The position numbers and the translations under genes were made by a program. Below the pieces are notes generated by a model. It saw nothing but the letters and a program-made list of their open reading frames with translations, did no database searches and had not been told where the DNA came from. Source: an uncultured Coriobacteriaceae bacterium (GTDB lineage: Bacteria; Actinomycetota; Coriobacteriia; Coriobacteriales; Atopobiaceae). Taken from it: DNA of 57,961 bases. Below are positions 7,386 through 16,482 of this stretch, in pieces (the stretch's first letter is position 1; each line of letters opens with the position of its first letter). The DNA lies in contig CADBCS010000012.1 in NCBI GenBank assembly GCA_902793195.1, forward strand, positions 1-57,961, in the 5' to 3' direction.

Positions 7386-7566
7386 GCCAGCCCACCGTGC
7401 ACGATTTCTGGTGAAAAGCAGTCCCTACCGCGTACGATTCCGGCCGATTATCGTACGCGGTAGAGACCGAATTTGTCACGAAATCGCGCGCGGTGGGCCG
7501 TGGCGGTCTTATGGCGAGCGGAATCGTACGCGGTAGGGTCCGTATTTGTCACAAAAATGTACGTGG
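7328..7566. repeat. Large mosaic palindromic repeat (REP/BIME-like)
   Basis: Four half-sites of the type ACCGCGTACGATTT run forward (7330, 7363, 7394, 7427) and four run inverted (7449, 7481, 7521, 7554). The two central ones form a 13-bp stem (TACCGCGTACGAT at 7426-7438 with its complement at 7450-7462) around an 11-base loop. Between sites recurs a TTTGTCACnAAAT spacer. The whole block is roughly symmetric about 7444. The following stretch to 7807 holds no convincing gene. Confidence 0.8.
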
Positions 7567-7807
7567 CTTCGTCGGACGCAATGACGGATAGCTTCTTCAA
7601 CCTCGGCGCAAGCTCCATCATCGTTGCACAAATCGTGATACCCGTCATGAGCCAAGGCCACTCCATCGTCCATACGGACATCTTTCATCGTCCGTCCGCA
7701 AAGGGACTGGTCAAGGTGATCGCAGGGGGAGAAGACGAGCGAACGGGGCCACGGCGTTCGCGCCATGGTCCCGTCCATCACGACGTCGTCCTTGGGCGAC
7801 GCCCCTG
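7567..7807. other. Unassigned intergenic stretch
   Basis: Between the mosaic repeat and the convergent end of the GH1 gene. Frames are open on both strands but none has a ribosome site or recognisable protein pattern, and the plus-strand frame begins inside the repeat. I see nothing that can be named. Confidence 0.4.
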
Positions 7808-9265
<1,458 letters not shown>

Positions 9266-9323
9266 TTACGTACCGTATTCCTAGCCTGTTCTCTTGACAG
9301 GCCCATTTACGCCGTTGTTGCTA

Positions 9324-9464
9324 TTACGTTATTGTAACAAGTGGAATATCTTCCACAATCTGGTCGGTGGGCACGGGAAATGCCACGCCTCCGTCGCTGC
9401 CTTCGTGGGACCCATGGCCGTAGGTGGGACCAGAAATCCATAGGGCGTCGCTGCTAAAGCCCAT
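9324..9464 (-). pseudogene. Truncated duplicate of the alpha-L-rhamnosidase N-terminus
   Basis: An ATG at 9464 with GAAGGAG upstream opens a 46-codon frame. Its first 15 residues, MGFSSDALWISGPTY, match the start of the rhamnosidase at 10800 (MDFSSDAQWVSGPAY); after that similarity ends, and the frame stops at TAA 9324, 67 bp before the GH1 start. The promoter and ribosome site are duplicated too. The simplest reading is a second rhamnosidase gene, divergent from the present one across the araC gene, largely deleted with its promoter now serving GH1. It may still be translated as a short leader. Confidence 0.75.
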
Positions 9465-9562
9465 GAGCACTCCTTCGAAGTTTACGATACTGGCTATACC
9501 TTACTAAAGTGCTTTTAGCTGCTACAATACGAATATGTGTGCTATACCCTATGAATTTGTGA
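9421..9562 (-). repeat. Left inverted copy of the rhamnosidase promoter region
   Basis: Nearly identical, in inverted orientation, to 10702-10845. The conserved block includes ATTCATAGGG, AGCACACATATTC, TTGTAGCAGCTAAAAGC and CTTTAGTAAGGT, then the ribosome site and first codons of the rhamnosidase. On the minus strand it presents TTGTAG-N18-TAAGGT as a core promoter with a CTAAAAGCnCTTTAG dyad between the boxes, firing toward the truncated frame and GH1. Confidence 0.85.
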
Positions 9563-9603
9563 TCAATGTTGGGGGTGCAAGCCTCTAGCTGGACGGAGGA
9601 GCG

Positions 9604-10581
9604 ATGGATGTTCGGCAGCTACCGCAGGCAATACGAAACGCGGCAGGTTTGGAGAACCACACCTACGACGAGATCGTCACACACTTCGCCGAGAAGTACG
9701 AACTAATCGACTACAACGAGCGCAAGGTGTATCTGTTTGGCCAGTCGCGCGAGTTCGGCGACCACCGGCACATCGTCGCGTTCCACGCAACTTGCTCGCC
9801 GCCGATTCCCGAGCATATCCTCTCGTACGTGCTCATAACGTACTGTGTCTCAGGCCACTTTCCCATCGTCGTGGACGGCAAGCCCTCAACGCTGCGCAAA
9901 GGCGAATGCGTGGTGCTCGACCGGCAGGTCCCCCATACGGTGGACGAAACCGGGCCCGACGACATCGCCGTTAACATCATCCTGGCCGAGGAGTTCTTCG
10001 ACGGCTTTATGCTCGATGGCATCGCCGACCTCGCATCGCCCTTCGCAACGCAGCTAACGACCATCGGCGCGACGCACAGCGACTGGCGCTTCTACCGCAC
10101 GACGGACGACGAGGTCGTGCGTACCTGCATGGAACGTGTGCTCTGTGAGTGCCTTGAGCCCGACATGACCAGCCCGTACATGACGAACTTCCTCCTTGCG
10201 GCTCTGTTTACCCACCTCATGCGCACGTACGAACCGCATGGTCAGCTCGATGACGTGGCTTGGGAGCGCTCCGAGCTCGTGGGGCGTGTGCGCGAGTATA
10301 TTAGCAAGCACTACAAAGAGGGCAACTTGGGTCAGATGGCGGCAGACCTTGGATGCGAGCGCACGTACCTCTCCAAGTTCATCCGATCCTCCACCGGGTC
10401 GACCTTCAAGCAGCTCGTGAACGCCGAGCGCATGCGGCATGCGTCGCTCATGCTGCGCGGAACACAGCAGCCCATCTACGACGTGGCTCAGGCCGTGGGA
10501 CTTGCCAACCTCACGAGTTTCTATGCGCGCTTCCGCGAGTATGCCGGTATGACACCGCAGGAGTACCGCATGCAGCGCTGA
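9604..10581 (+). CDS. AraC family transcriptional regulator
   Basis: 325 aa. The N-terminal part (to about residue 200) is a cupin-type sensing domain (PSTLRKGECVVLDRQVPHTVDE). The C-terminal 100 residues carry two helix-turn-helix motifs (GNLGQMAADLGCERTYLSKF and PIYDVAQAVGLANLTSFYARF) ending in the family signature GMTPQEYR. ATG 9604 follows GGAGGAG. The gene sits exactly between two inverted copies of one promoter, one driving GH1 leftward and the other the rhamnosidase rightward. This makes it the likely regulator of both, with a rhamnoside or rhamnose as the candidate inducer. Confidence 0.92.
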   Translation: MDVRQLPQAIRNAAGLENHTYDEIVTHFAEKYELIDYNERKVYLFGQSREFGDHRHIVAFHATCSPPIPEHILSYVLITYCVSGHFPIVVDGKPSTLRKGECVVLDRQVPHTVDETGPDDIAVNIILAEEFFDGFMLDGIADLASPFATQLTTIGATHSDWRFYRTTDDEVVRTCMERVLCECLEPDMTSPYMTNFLLAALFTHLMRTYEPHGQLDDVAWERSELVGRVREYISKHYKEGNLGQMAADLGCERTYLSKFIRSSTGSTFKQLVNAERMRHASLMLRGTQQPIYDVAQAVGLANLTSFYARFREYAGMTPQEYRMQR

Positions 10582-10701
10582 GGTGTGCAGGGACACTTTT
10601 ACCCTTAGGGGTATACGGACAGATGGCGATAATCGAACCTGATCTCGTCAGGCAGGCATCCAACGCGTCTCTGCCCCAACGGCATTCGTTCTCGATGGCA
10701 T

Positions 10702-10845
10702 TCACAAATTCATAGGGAATAGCACACATATTCATATTGTAGCAGCTAAAAGCGCTTTAGTAAGGTGTAGCTAGCATACACAAATACGAAGGAGCGCTTA
10801 TGGACTTTAGCAGCGATGCCCAATGGGTATCCGGTCCCGCCTATA
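10702..10845 (+). promoter_or_regulatory. Right copy of the AraC-responsive promoter (rhamnosidase)
   Basis: Inverted counterpart of 9421-9562. The candidate -35 TTGTAG (10737-10742) and -10 TAAGGT (10761-10766) are 18 bp apart and enclose the dyad CTAAAAGCGCTTTAG (10747-10761). A ribosome site (GAAGGAG) and ATG 10800 follow. Identity with the left copy drops after about 16 codons of the gene. Confidence 0.7.
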
Positions 10846-12995
10846 ACTATGGGACCGACGATGCCGGCTACTACCAAGATCATCCCAACCACGTGCTCAC
10901 GAGGCGCTTTGCCGTGGGCCCGCACGCATCTGCCACGCTTCGCATTGCCGTGCTAGGTTATGCGCGTGTACTGCTCAACGGAGCGCCCGTGGGCGACGTC
11001 GAGCTGCTGGGCGATTGGACCAACCCCACCAAGCTCGTGTACTGCGACGCATTTGACGTGACGGATCTGCTGTGCGAAGGCGAGAACGTACTCGTGGTGG
11101 AGCTGGGCAACGGTTGGTACAACCCCTCACCACTCACGTTGTTCGGCAAGTACAACCTGCGCGAGCGCTTGGCCGAGGTGGGTACGCCCGCCGCGCTTGT
11201 GGACCTGGTGGCAGACGGTGCATCCGTGCTCGTGTCTGACGGTGCGTGGGAGTGCCGAGAGGGAAGGCTCCTGTTTAACAACGTGTATCTGGGCGAGACG
11301 TGCGACCTTGTGCGCACGCCTCGCGCGTTGCCTGTGGCTTGTAAGCAGAACTTCCATCATTTGGAACCTGCGGTGGTGGAGCGCTGCCGCCGTTTTGGGT
11401 CGGTCAAGCCCGCGAGCATGCGTGTGCTCGCAGACGAGAGCTTGCTCGTGGACTTTGGCGTGCTCAACACGGGGATGATAAACCTTGTGTTTGAAGCCCA
11501 CGCGGGCGACGAGGTCGTGGTGCGCTACGCCGAGGAGGTGGATGAGGAGGGCATGCCGTCGTATGCCTCGAGCTTTGCGGGGCTTGTGGGCGAAGTGGTC
11601 CCCGAGGGCTTTAGCATCCCTGGCGGCCCCGGTGCGCCCACGAAGGCCATCCAGACCGATCGCATCGTGTGTGCGGAGGGCAAGAACCGCTTTACGAACA
11701 CCTTTACCGTGCATTCCTGTCGCTATGCGCACATAACGGGCGTCGCGTGCGACGATCTTAAGGACATCTCGTTCGTTCCCGTCCATACCAACCTGGTCGC
11801 TACGGGCGACATACGGACGGACAACGCGTTCTATGACCAACTCGTGGATGCCGCCGTGCGCACCAAACTCAACAACGTGCACGGCGTGTGGGAGGACTGC
11901 GCCCGCGAGCGTCTGGGCTACGGTGGCGACATGATTGCTCTTGCGGTGTCCAACCTCATGGCCTTCGACTGCGAGAAACTCATTCGCAAGACCGTACGCG
12001 ACTTCCGCAACGACCAGACCGCCGCTGGCGGCATGCCCGAGACGGCTCCCTTTGTAGGGATCGGCTCCAACGGCACCGCCCCGGGCGAGGGACCGTTGCT
12101 GTGGCAGCTAGCCTACCCGCATCTGGTGCTGCGCGCCTACCAGTTCTATGGTGCGCGTGACCTCGTGGAGTCCGAGTGGCCCTACGTCAAGCGGCTCGTG
12201 GACTACCTTCTGGGGTGGGATCCGGCAGAGCTTGCGCAGCACTGCCTTGGCGACCATGGCTCCGTGCAGACGGGTGAGAGCTTCAAGAGCGGCACGCCGG
12301 ACAAGGAGTTCGTGGGCTGGTGCACCATTGCCCGGTTCGCTCGTGCGGCAGCGCGTTTCGAGTACATCCTCGGTCTTCCGGGTTCGGACTATGCCATCCG
12401 TTACGAGGGGCTGAGGCAGCAGATTCGAGAGCGCTTCCAGCGCGAGGATGGCACCTTTGGTGACGGCACCCAAACGGGCATCGCCTTTGCGGCCGACCTC
12501 GGCCTCGACGACGAGCACCAGCTCGCCGCACTTCTTGCGGACAAAGTAGAGGAGGAGGGCGATGTGCTTGCCACGGGCATCTTTGGCACGACCATCGCAT
12601 TCGATCTGCTGCACCGCACGGGTCATTCGGACGTTGTGGAACGTTGGCTTACGCGCGAGGAGGCGCCCAGCTTCAAGGCCATGCTGGCGAGCGGCAACGG
12701 TGCTCTGGCCGAGCAGTTCGAGGCGTTCCTCTCGTCGTACAACCATGCCATGTTCTCCAGCTACCTCCAGTGGTTCTGTCAGGGCTTAGGAGGTATCCGC
12801 GTGGCGGACGACGCCGTGGGCTGCGACCATGTGGAGATTCGTCCCCACTTTAGTGAGGAGACGGATCACGTTGTGTGCACGCTTGCCACACGCCTCGGCA
12901 CGATTCGCACCGAGTGGACGCGCGACGATGACGGCGATGTGAGCTTTGTCTACGATGTGCCTTCCGGTATTCGCGTAGATGTTTACATAAAGTGA
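10800..12995 (+). CDS. Alpha-L-rhamnosidase (GH78-type), cytoplasmic
   Basis: 731 aa. An N-terminal beta-sandwich carbohydrate-binding part contains the family segments YARVLLNGAPVGD and ENVLVVELGNGWYN; the central (alpha/alpha)6 domain contains DCARERLGYGGD (about residue 365), which corresponds to the conserved acidic catalytic motif of bacterial rhamnosidases; the C-terminus is a beta domain with GIRVADDAVGCDHVEIRP. No signal peptide is present, so substrate must be imported first. It is followed by the PTS EIIBC gene and controlled by the promoter at 10702-10845. The predicted reaction is release of L-rhamnose from rhamnosyl-glucosides, feeding the kinase, aldolase and isomerase genes at 16483-20263. 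Confidence 0.9.
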   Translation: MDFSSDAQWVSGPAYNYGTDDAGYYQDHPNHVLTRRFAVGPHASATLRIAVLGYARVLLNGAPVGDVELLGDWTNPTKLVYCDAFDVTDLLCEGENVLVVELGNGWYNPSPLTLFGKYNLRERLAEVGTPAALVDLVADGASVLVSDGAWECREGRLLFNNVYLGETCDLVRTPRALPVACKQNFHHLEPAVVERCRRFGSVKPASMRVLADESLLVDFGVLNTGMINLVFEAHAGDEVVVRYAEEVDEEGMPSYASSFAGLVGEVVPEGFSIPGGPGAPTKAIQTDRIVCAEGKNRFTNTFTVHSCRYAHITGVACDDLKDISFVPVHTNLVATGDIRTDNAFYDQLVDAAVRTKLNNVHGVWEDCARERLGYGGDMIALAVSNLMAFDCEKLIRKTVRDFRNDQTAAGGMPETAPFVGIGSNGTAPGEGPLLWQLAYPHLVLRAYQFYGARDLVESEWPYVKRLVDYLLGWDPAELAQHCLGDHGSVQTGESFKSGTPDKEFVGWCTIARFARAAARFEYILGLPGSDYAIRYEGLRQQIRERFQREDGTFGDGTQTGIAFAADLGLDDEHQLAALLADKVEEEGDVLATGIFGTTIAFDLLHRTGHSDVVERWLTREEAPSFKAMLASGNGALAEQFEAFLSSYNHAMFSSYLQWFCQGLGGIRVADDAVGCDHVEIRPHFSEETDHVVCTLATRLGTIRTEWTRDDDGDVSFVYDVPSGIRVDVYIK

Positions 12996-13010
12996 CAGTG
13001 TACAACACAC

Positions 13011-13054
13011 ATATAGTTATTGTTGCAGGTACATAGGCAAATATATAGTTATTG
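13011..13054 (+). promoter_or_regulatory. Direct repeat upstream of the PTS gene
   Basis: ATATAGTTATTG occurs twice (13011-13022 and 13043-13054), 32 bp apart, about three helical turns. The sequences just after each copy extend to GTTATTGnnnC, and a related GTTATTGTAAC lies at 9329-9339 upstream of GH1. Same-face direct repeats suggest a regulator site controlling the PTS gene separately from the rhamnosidase promoter. Confidence 0.5.
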
Positions 13055-13091
13055 CAACGTGAAACAGCTTGGGATTTAGGAAGGAAAGAAC

Positions 13092-14498
13092 ATGGCAGAC
13101 AACAAACAAATTGCAACCGACGTGCTCGCTGCGGTGGGCGGTAAGGAGAACGTGAAGTCCGTACTTCACTGCATGACGCGCCTACGTTTTAACCTGGTGG
13201 ACGAGTCCATCGTAAACGACGACGACGTCAAGGCCGTCAACGGTGCTCTGGGCGTTGCCAAGCAGGGCGGACAGTACCAGGTGATCATCGGCACCAACGT
13301 GCCCGAGGTCTACAAGGAACTCACCGAGATGGCCGGTCTTGGTGCCGAGGAGGCCGTGGACGAGAATCTCGACGAGGCACCCAAGGGCAAGCTCACTCCC
13401 AAGGAGATTGGCAACAACATCCTCAACTACCTCTCCGGCTCCGTTGTCCCCCTGATTCCCGTGCTCGTGGGTGGCGCTCTGTTCAAGACGCTCGAGGCGA
13501 TCTTTGGACCAACCCTGCTCAACCTCGTCCCGGCGGACAGCCCCTTTATCTTCCTGTGCGAGATGGTGTATAACGCGGCCTTCTACTTCATGCCCATCAT
13601 CGCGGGCTTCGCGGCAGCCACGAAGCTAGGCATCAACGGCTTCCTTGGCGCGTTTATGGGCGCCATCCTCATCGAGCCCAGCTTCGTCGCCCTGCAAGGC
13701 CAAGAGGGTGCCGTCTTCAACGTGTACGGCATCCCCGCTCCGTTCAACGGATACCAGCAGACGCTCATCCCCGTGCTCCTGTGCGTGGCTGCCATGGCAC
13801 CCATCAACAAGTTCCTCAACGCCAAGATGCCCGCGAGCGTTCGCACCATCTTCGTCCCCTTCCTCACCATAGTCATCATGATGCCCATCGCCATGTGCTT
13901 GCTCGCACCGCTTGGCAATATGATCGGTAACGCAATCTCCGGCTTCTTCTTCTGGCTTGCGGGCACCCCGCTCGGCTTCCTCGCCGTCACCGTCATCGCT
14001 GCCCTGTGGCCGCTCCTCGTTATGACTGGCATGCACGTGGGCATGGCCGCCATCGCCCTTGCTGACTACGCTCAGACTGGTACCGACACCATGCTGCTTC
14101 TCGCTGCCACCGTCCAGGCCTTCACGGTATCCGGCGTTGCCCTTGCCGTGTGGCTGCGCATGAAGGACCACGAGCAGAAGAACCTCGCCTTTGGCTACTT
14201 CGTGACCCAGTTCATCGGCGGTGTTGGCGAGCCCCTGCTCTACGGTGTGTTCCTGCGCTACAAGCGCCCCTGGATTGCCTCCATCGCAGGCGGCGCGGTC
14301 GCCGGGCTCTACGCGGCGCTGACCGGAGTCGTCCTCTACACCCCCGTCCAGGGCATCTTCTCGCCCCTCTCGTTCCTCGGTGGTGACCAGGCAAACATGA
14401 TCAATGGCTGCATCGCAATAGGCCTCGGCATGGTTGTCGCCTTCGTGGTCGCTTGGTTCACGGCACTCACGCCTGCCCAGATGGAGGGCAAGGAATAG
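13092..14498 (+). CDS. PTS beta-glucoside-type EIIBC component
   Basis: 468 aa. Residues about 1-80 are an EIIB domain with the phosphorylated cysteine in VLHCMTRLRF. From about residue 105 on is the EIIC membrane domain of the glucose/glucoside superfamily (NYLSGSVVPLIPVLVGGAL, GFLGAFMGAILIEPSF, FIGGVGEPLLYGVFLRYK), with about ten hydrophobic segments. No EIIA domain is attached, so a EIIA from elsewhere must supply phosphate. ATG 13092 follows GGAAGGAAAG. Lying between rhamnosidase and the rhamnose genes and paired with a phospho-beta-glucosidase, it probably imports and phosphorylates a rhamnosyl-glucoside or beta-glucoside. A strong terminator follows. Confidence 0.93.
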   Translation: MADNKQIATDVLAAVGGKENVKSVLHCMTRLRFNLVDESIVNDDDVKAVNGALGVAKQGGQYQVIIGTNVPEVYKELTEMAGLGAEEAVDENLDEAPKGKLTPKEIGNNILNYLSGSVVPLIPVLVGGALFKTLEAIFGPTLLNLVPADSPFIFLCEMVYNAAFYFMPIIAGFAAATKLGINGFLGAFMGAILIEPSFVALQGQEGAVFNVYGIPAPFNGYQQTLIPVLLCVAAMAPINKFLNAKMPASVRTIFVPFLTIVIMMPIAMCLLAPLGNMIGNAISGFFFWLAGTPLGFLAVTVIAALWPLLVMTGMHVGMAAIALADYAQTGTDTMLLLAATVQAFTVSGVALAVWLRMKDHEQKNLAFGYFVTQFIGGVGEPLLYGVFLRYKRPWIASIAGGAVAGLYAALTGVVLYTPVQGIFSPLSFLGGDQANMINGCIAIGLGMVVAFVVAWFTALTPAQMEGKE

Positions 14499-14534
14499 TA
14501 GCGGGCGCATAGTAACGAGGTCCTTCCTTTCCAT

Positions 14535-14565
14535 GCGCTGCCCTCCCACGGAGGGCAGCGCTTTT
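14535..14565 (+). terminator. Rho-independent terminator
   Basis: Twelve-base perfect stem (GCGCTGCCCTCC / GGAGGGCAGCGC) with a CAC loop, followed by TTTT. It ends the rhamnosidase-PTS transcript 37 bp after the EIIBC stop. Confidence 0.92.
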
Positions 14566-14626
14566 CTGGCATCATGGGGACGAGGCTTTACAGACTCGTG
14601 CCTTATCAACTACAAGGAGAGTGCGA

Positions 14627-15544
14627 ATGCATTACGAAGAGATCTTTTTGAGCGAAGACGGGGCAGCACGACTCGACTGCTACCTTTTGGATCCTGAGGT
14701 TGCGACAGGTGTCTACAAGACCCGTCCAGCATTGCTGATAGCACCGGGTGGAGCGTATCTCAAGCTGGCGCAACGTGAGGGCGAACCGGTGGCGGCGCGG
14801 TTCCTGGGCATGGGCTATAACGTCTTTGTCCTACACTACCACGTGTTTGTTACGGCGCCACCCGCAGAACCGGACGGTATGCCACAGGTTGATGCCTCAT
14901 CGCATTACCCCTTGCAAATCGTGGATGCCATGCGTGCCATGGCATGCGTGCGTGAGCACGCTAATGAATGGGACATCGACACGAATCGTGTGTACACGCT
15001 CGGTTTTTCTGCAGGGGCGCATGTTGTAGGATCGCTTGCGGAGCGTTTCGATGACGTCGAGCTGCTCGTGCAGGCAGGCACGACGGCCGAGGTCGCGCGG
15101 CCTTCCGGGCTCGTGCTCTGCTACCCAATGGTCTCGGCGGGAAAGCTCTGTCATAAGGGATTCGGCGATACGCCCGAGCAGGCGAAGATGGCCAAGCTCA
15201 TAACGAGGGCGGTTTTCGGCAAGGATGATCCGTCCAACGAGGAGTTTGCACGTGTTGACCTGCGCAAACACGTGCGTCCCGACATGCCTCGGACCTTCGT
15301 GTGGCAGACCAGCGAGGACGAGGTCGTAACGTCGTATGAGACGACCGAGCTGGTAGCGCTGCTCCAGCGCGCAGGTGTGCCCGTGGAGTTCCACCTCTAC
15401 GAGCGCGGGATTCACGGCATGGCGCTCGCCGACCGCAACACGGCAAGTCGGGAGGACCTACTCAACGACGAGGCAGCAAGCTGGGCTGGACTTTGCGCGA
15501 ACTGGCTCGCCCTCGACGATAAGGGAGAGCTGAGCCATTGCTGA
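14627..15544 (+). CDS. Alpha/beta hydrolase, esterase family
   Basis: 305 aa. Features of the BD-FAE/acetyl-esterase-like group are visible: oxyanion segment APGGAYLKLAQREGEPVA, nucleophile elbow GFSAGAH (Ser at about residue 130), an aspartate region SEDEVV, and the catalytic His in GIHGMALAD. There is no signal peptide. ATG 14627 follows AAGGAG at good distance; the GTG six bases earlier is less well placed. It is next to plant-glycoside genes, so removal of acyl groups from acylated glycosides is a reasonable inference. The following phosphatase gene begins 23 bp after its stop. Confidence 0.82.
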   Translation: MHYEEIFLSEDGAARLDCYLLDPEVATGVYKTRPALLIAPGGAYLKLAQREGEPVAARFLGMGYNVFVLHYHVFVTAPPAEPDGMPQVDASSHYPLQIVDAMRAMACVREHANEWDIDTNRVYTLGFSAGAHVVGSLAERFDDVELLVQAGTTAEVARPSGLVLCYPMVSAGKLCHKGFGDTPEQAKMAKLITRAVFGKDDPSNEEFARVDLRKHVRPDMPRTFVWQTSEDEVVTSYETTELVALLQRAGVPVEFHLYERGIHGMALADRNTASREDLLNDEAASWAGLCANWLALDDKGELSHC

Positions 15545-15567
15545 CGACAAGAGCTGTGGAGGGTTCG

Positions 15568-16350
15568 ATGGACTTGGTTTCGTTGCCAGGGTTTGTCCCT
15601 GGCTTTCCGGAAGCGATGGGCGTAAGAGACCTTGGGGGGCAACGTGCGGCCGACGGCAGGCTCGTGAGGCACAGGATGCTCTTTCGCGGGGCGGCCCTCG
15701 TCGACTTGGACGAGCGCATGCGTGCGATAGTCGAGTCGTGGGACCTGCGCTCGATATTGGACCTGCGTGCGGACGGCGAGGTCGTGGACCGTCCCGACTT
15801 CGTGCCCGCGGGTGCGCGTTACGAGCGGATTCCCGGCATGTGGACGAGTGACGGATGTCCCGTGGACTTCTCGCCAAGGGGAATCGAACGCATTATGGAG
15901 CGCGAGCACGATCCCGAGACGTTTATGAGGAGGCTGTACGTCTCCATGATGTTTGGCAATCCCGCCGTGCATCGGCTGGTCGCGTGGGTCGTGACGGGAA
16001 AGACACCCACCTACTTTCATTGTTCGGCGGGAAAGGATCGCACGGGTGTGTGCGCCGCGGTGTTGTTCATGCTGCTTGGCGTGCCCGACGAGGACATCAT
16101 GGCGGAGTTCCTGCTTACCAACGAATACCGCGCGGCAGAGGTCAAGCGTCTGCCCGAGGACCTCCCGGCTTGGATGGGGGGCATGACGCCCGAGAGGTGG
16201 CGGCGCATGGTGGGCGTCGACGAGACGAACCTGCAAGCTGCCTTCGATGCGGTCGACACACGCCACCACACGAGGGAGGAGTACTTCCAGTTGGAGTTTG
16301 GCTTGGACGTCGAGGGGTTGCGCGCCCTGAGGGACCGCCTGCTCGTTTGA
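15568..16350 (+). CDS. Tyrosine/dual-specificity protein phosphatase family
   Basis: 260 aa. The cysteine phosphatase loop HCSAGKDRTG (CX5R, about residues 152-161) is intact, and the N-terminal MGVRDLGGQRAADGRLVR and LFRGAAL segments are characteristic of the bacterial tyrosine phosphatase family that includes lipid and sugar phosphatases. A general-acid aspartate lies in the TSDGCPVD stretch. ATG 15568 follows GGAGGG and starts 23 bp after the esterase gene, suggesting co-transcription. Substrate (phosphoprotein, phosphoinositide-like lipid, or sugar phosphate) cannot be told. It ends before the promoter region of the rhamnose genes. Confidence 0.85.
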   Translation: MDLVSLPGFVPGFPEAMGVRDLGGQRAADGRLVRHRMLFRGAALVDLDERMRAIVESWDLRSILDLRADGEVVDRPDFVPAGARYERIPGMWTSDGCPVDFSPRGIERIMEREHDPETFMRRLYVSMMFGNPAVHRLVAWVVTGKTPTYFHCSAGKDRTGVCAAVLFMLLGVPDEDIMAEFLLTNEYRAAEVKRLPEDLPAWMGGMTPERWRRMVGVDETNLQAAFDAVDTRHHTREEYFQLEFGLDVEGLRALRDRLLV

Positions 16351-16418
16351 TTGGCGCACCGCAAACGTGAGCAATACTAGCACAAACTGATAGTCAACAC
16401 CACATCGTTAGACATAGA

Positions 16419-16433
16419 ACACATGATGCGTGT
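16419..16433 (+). promoter_or_regulatory. Candidate operator upstream of the rhamnose genes
   Basis: Inverted repeat ACAC-atgatgc-GTGT in the AT-richer 130-bp gap before rhaB. A TTAACC and a TTGTTAGTA stretch follow. The site is plausible for a sugar-responsive regulator but the protein is unknown. Confidence 0.35.
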
Positions 16434-16482
16434 TAACCATACTTGTTAGTACGGGCAGCACATCTTCGAAAGGCGAAGCATC

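Noticed and set aside
7328..7566. CRISPR array
   Set aside because: Half-sites switch orientation, differ in sequence and have spacers of irregular size; no cas genes are near.
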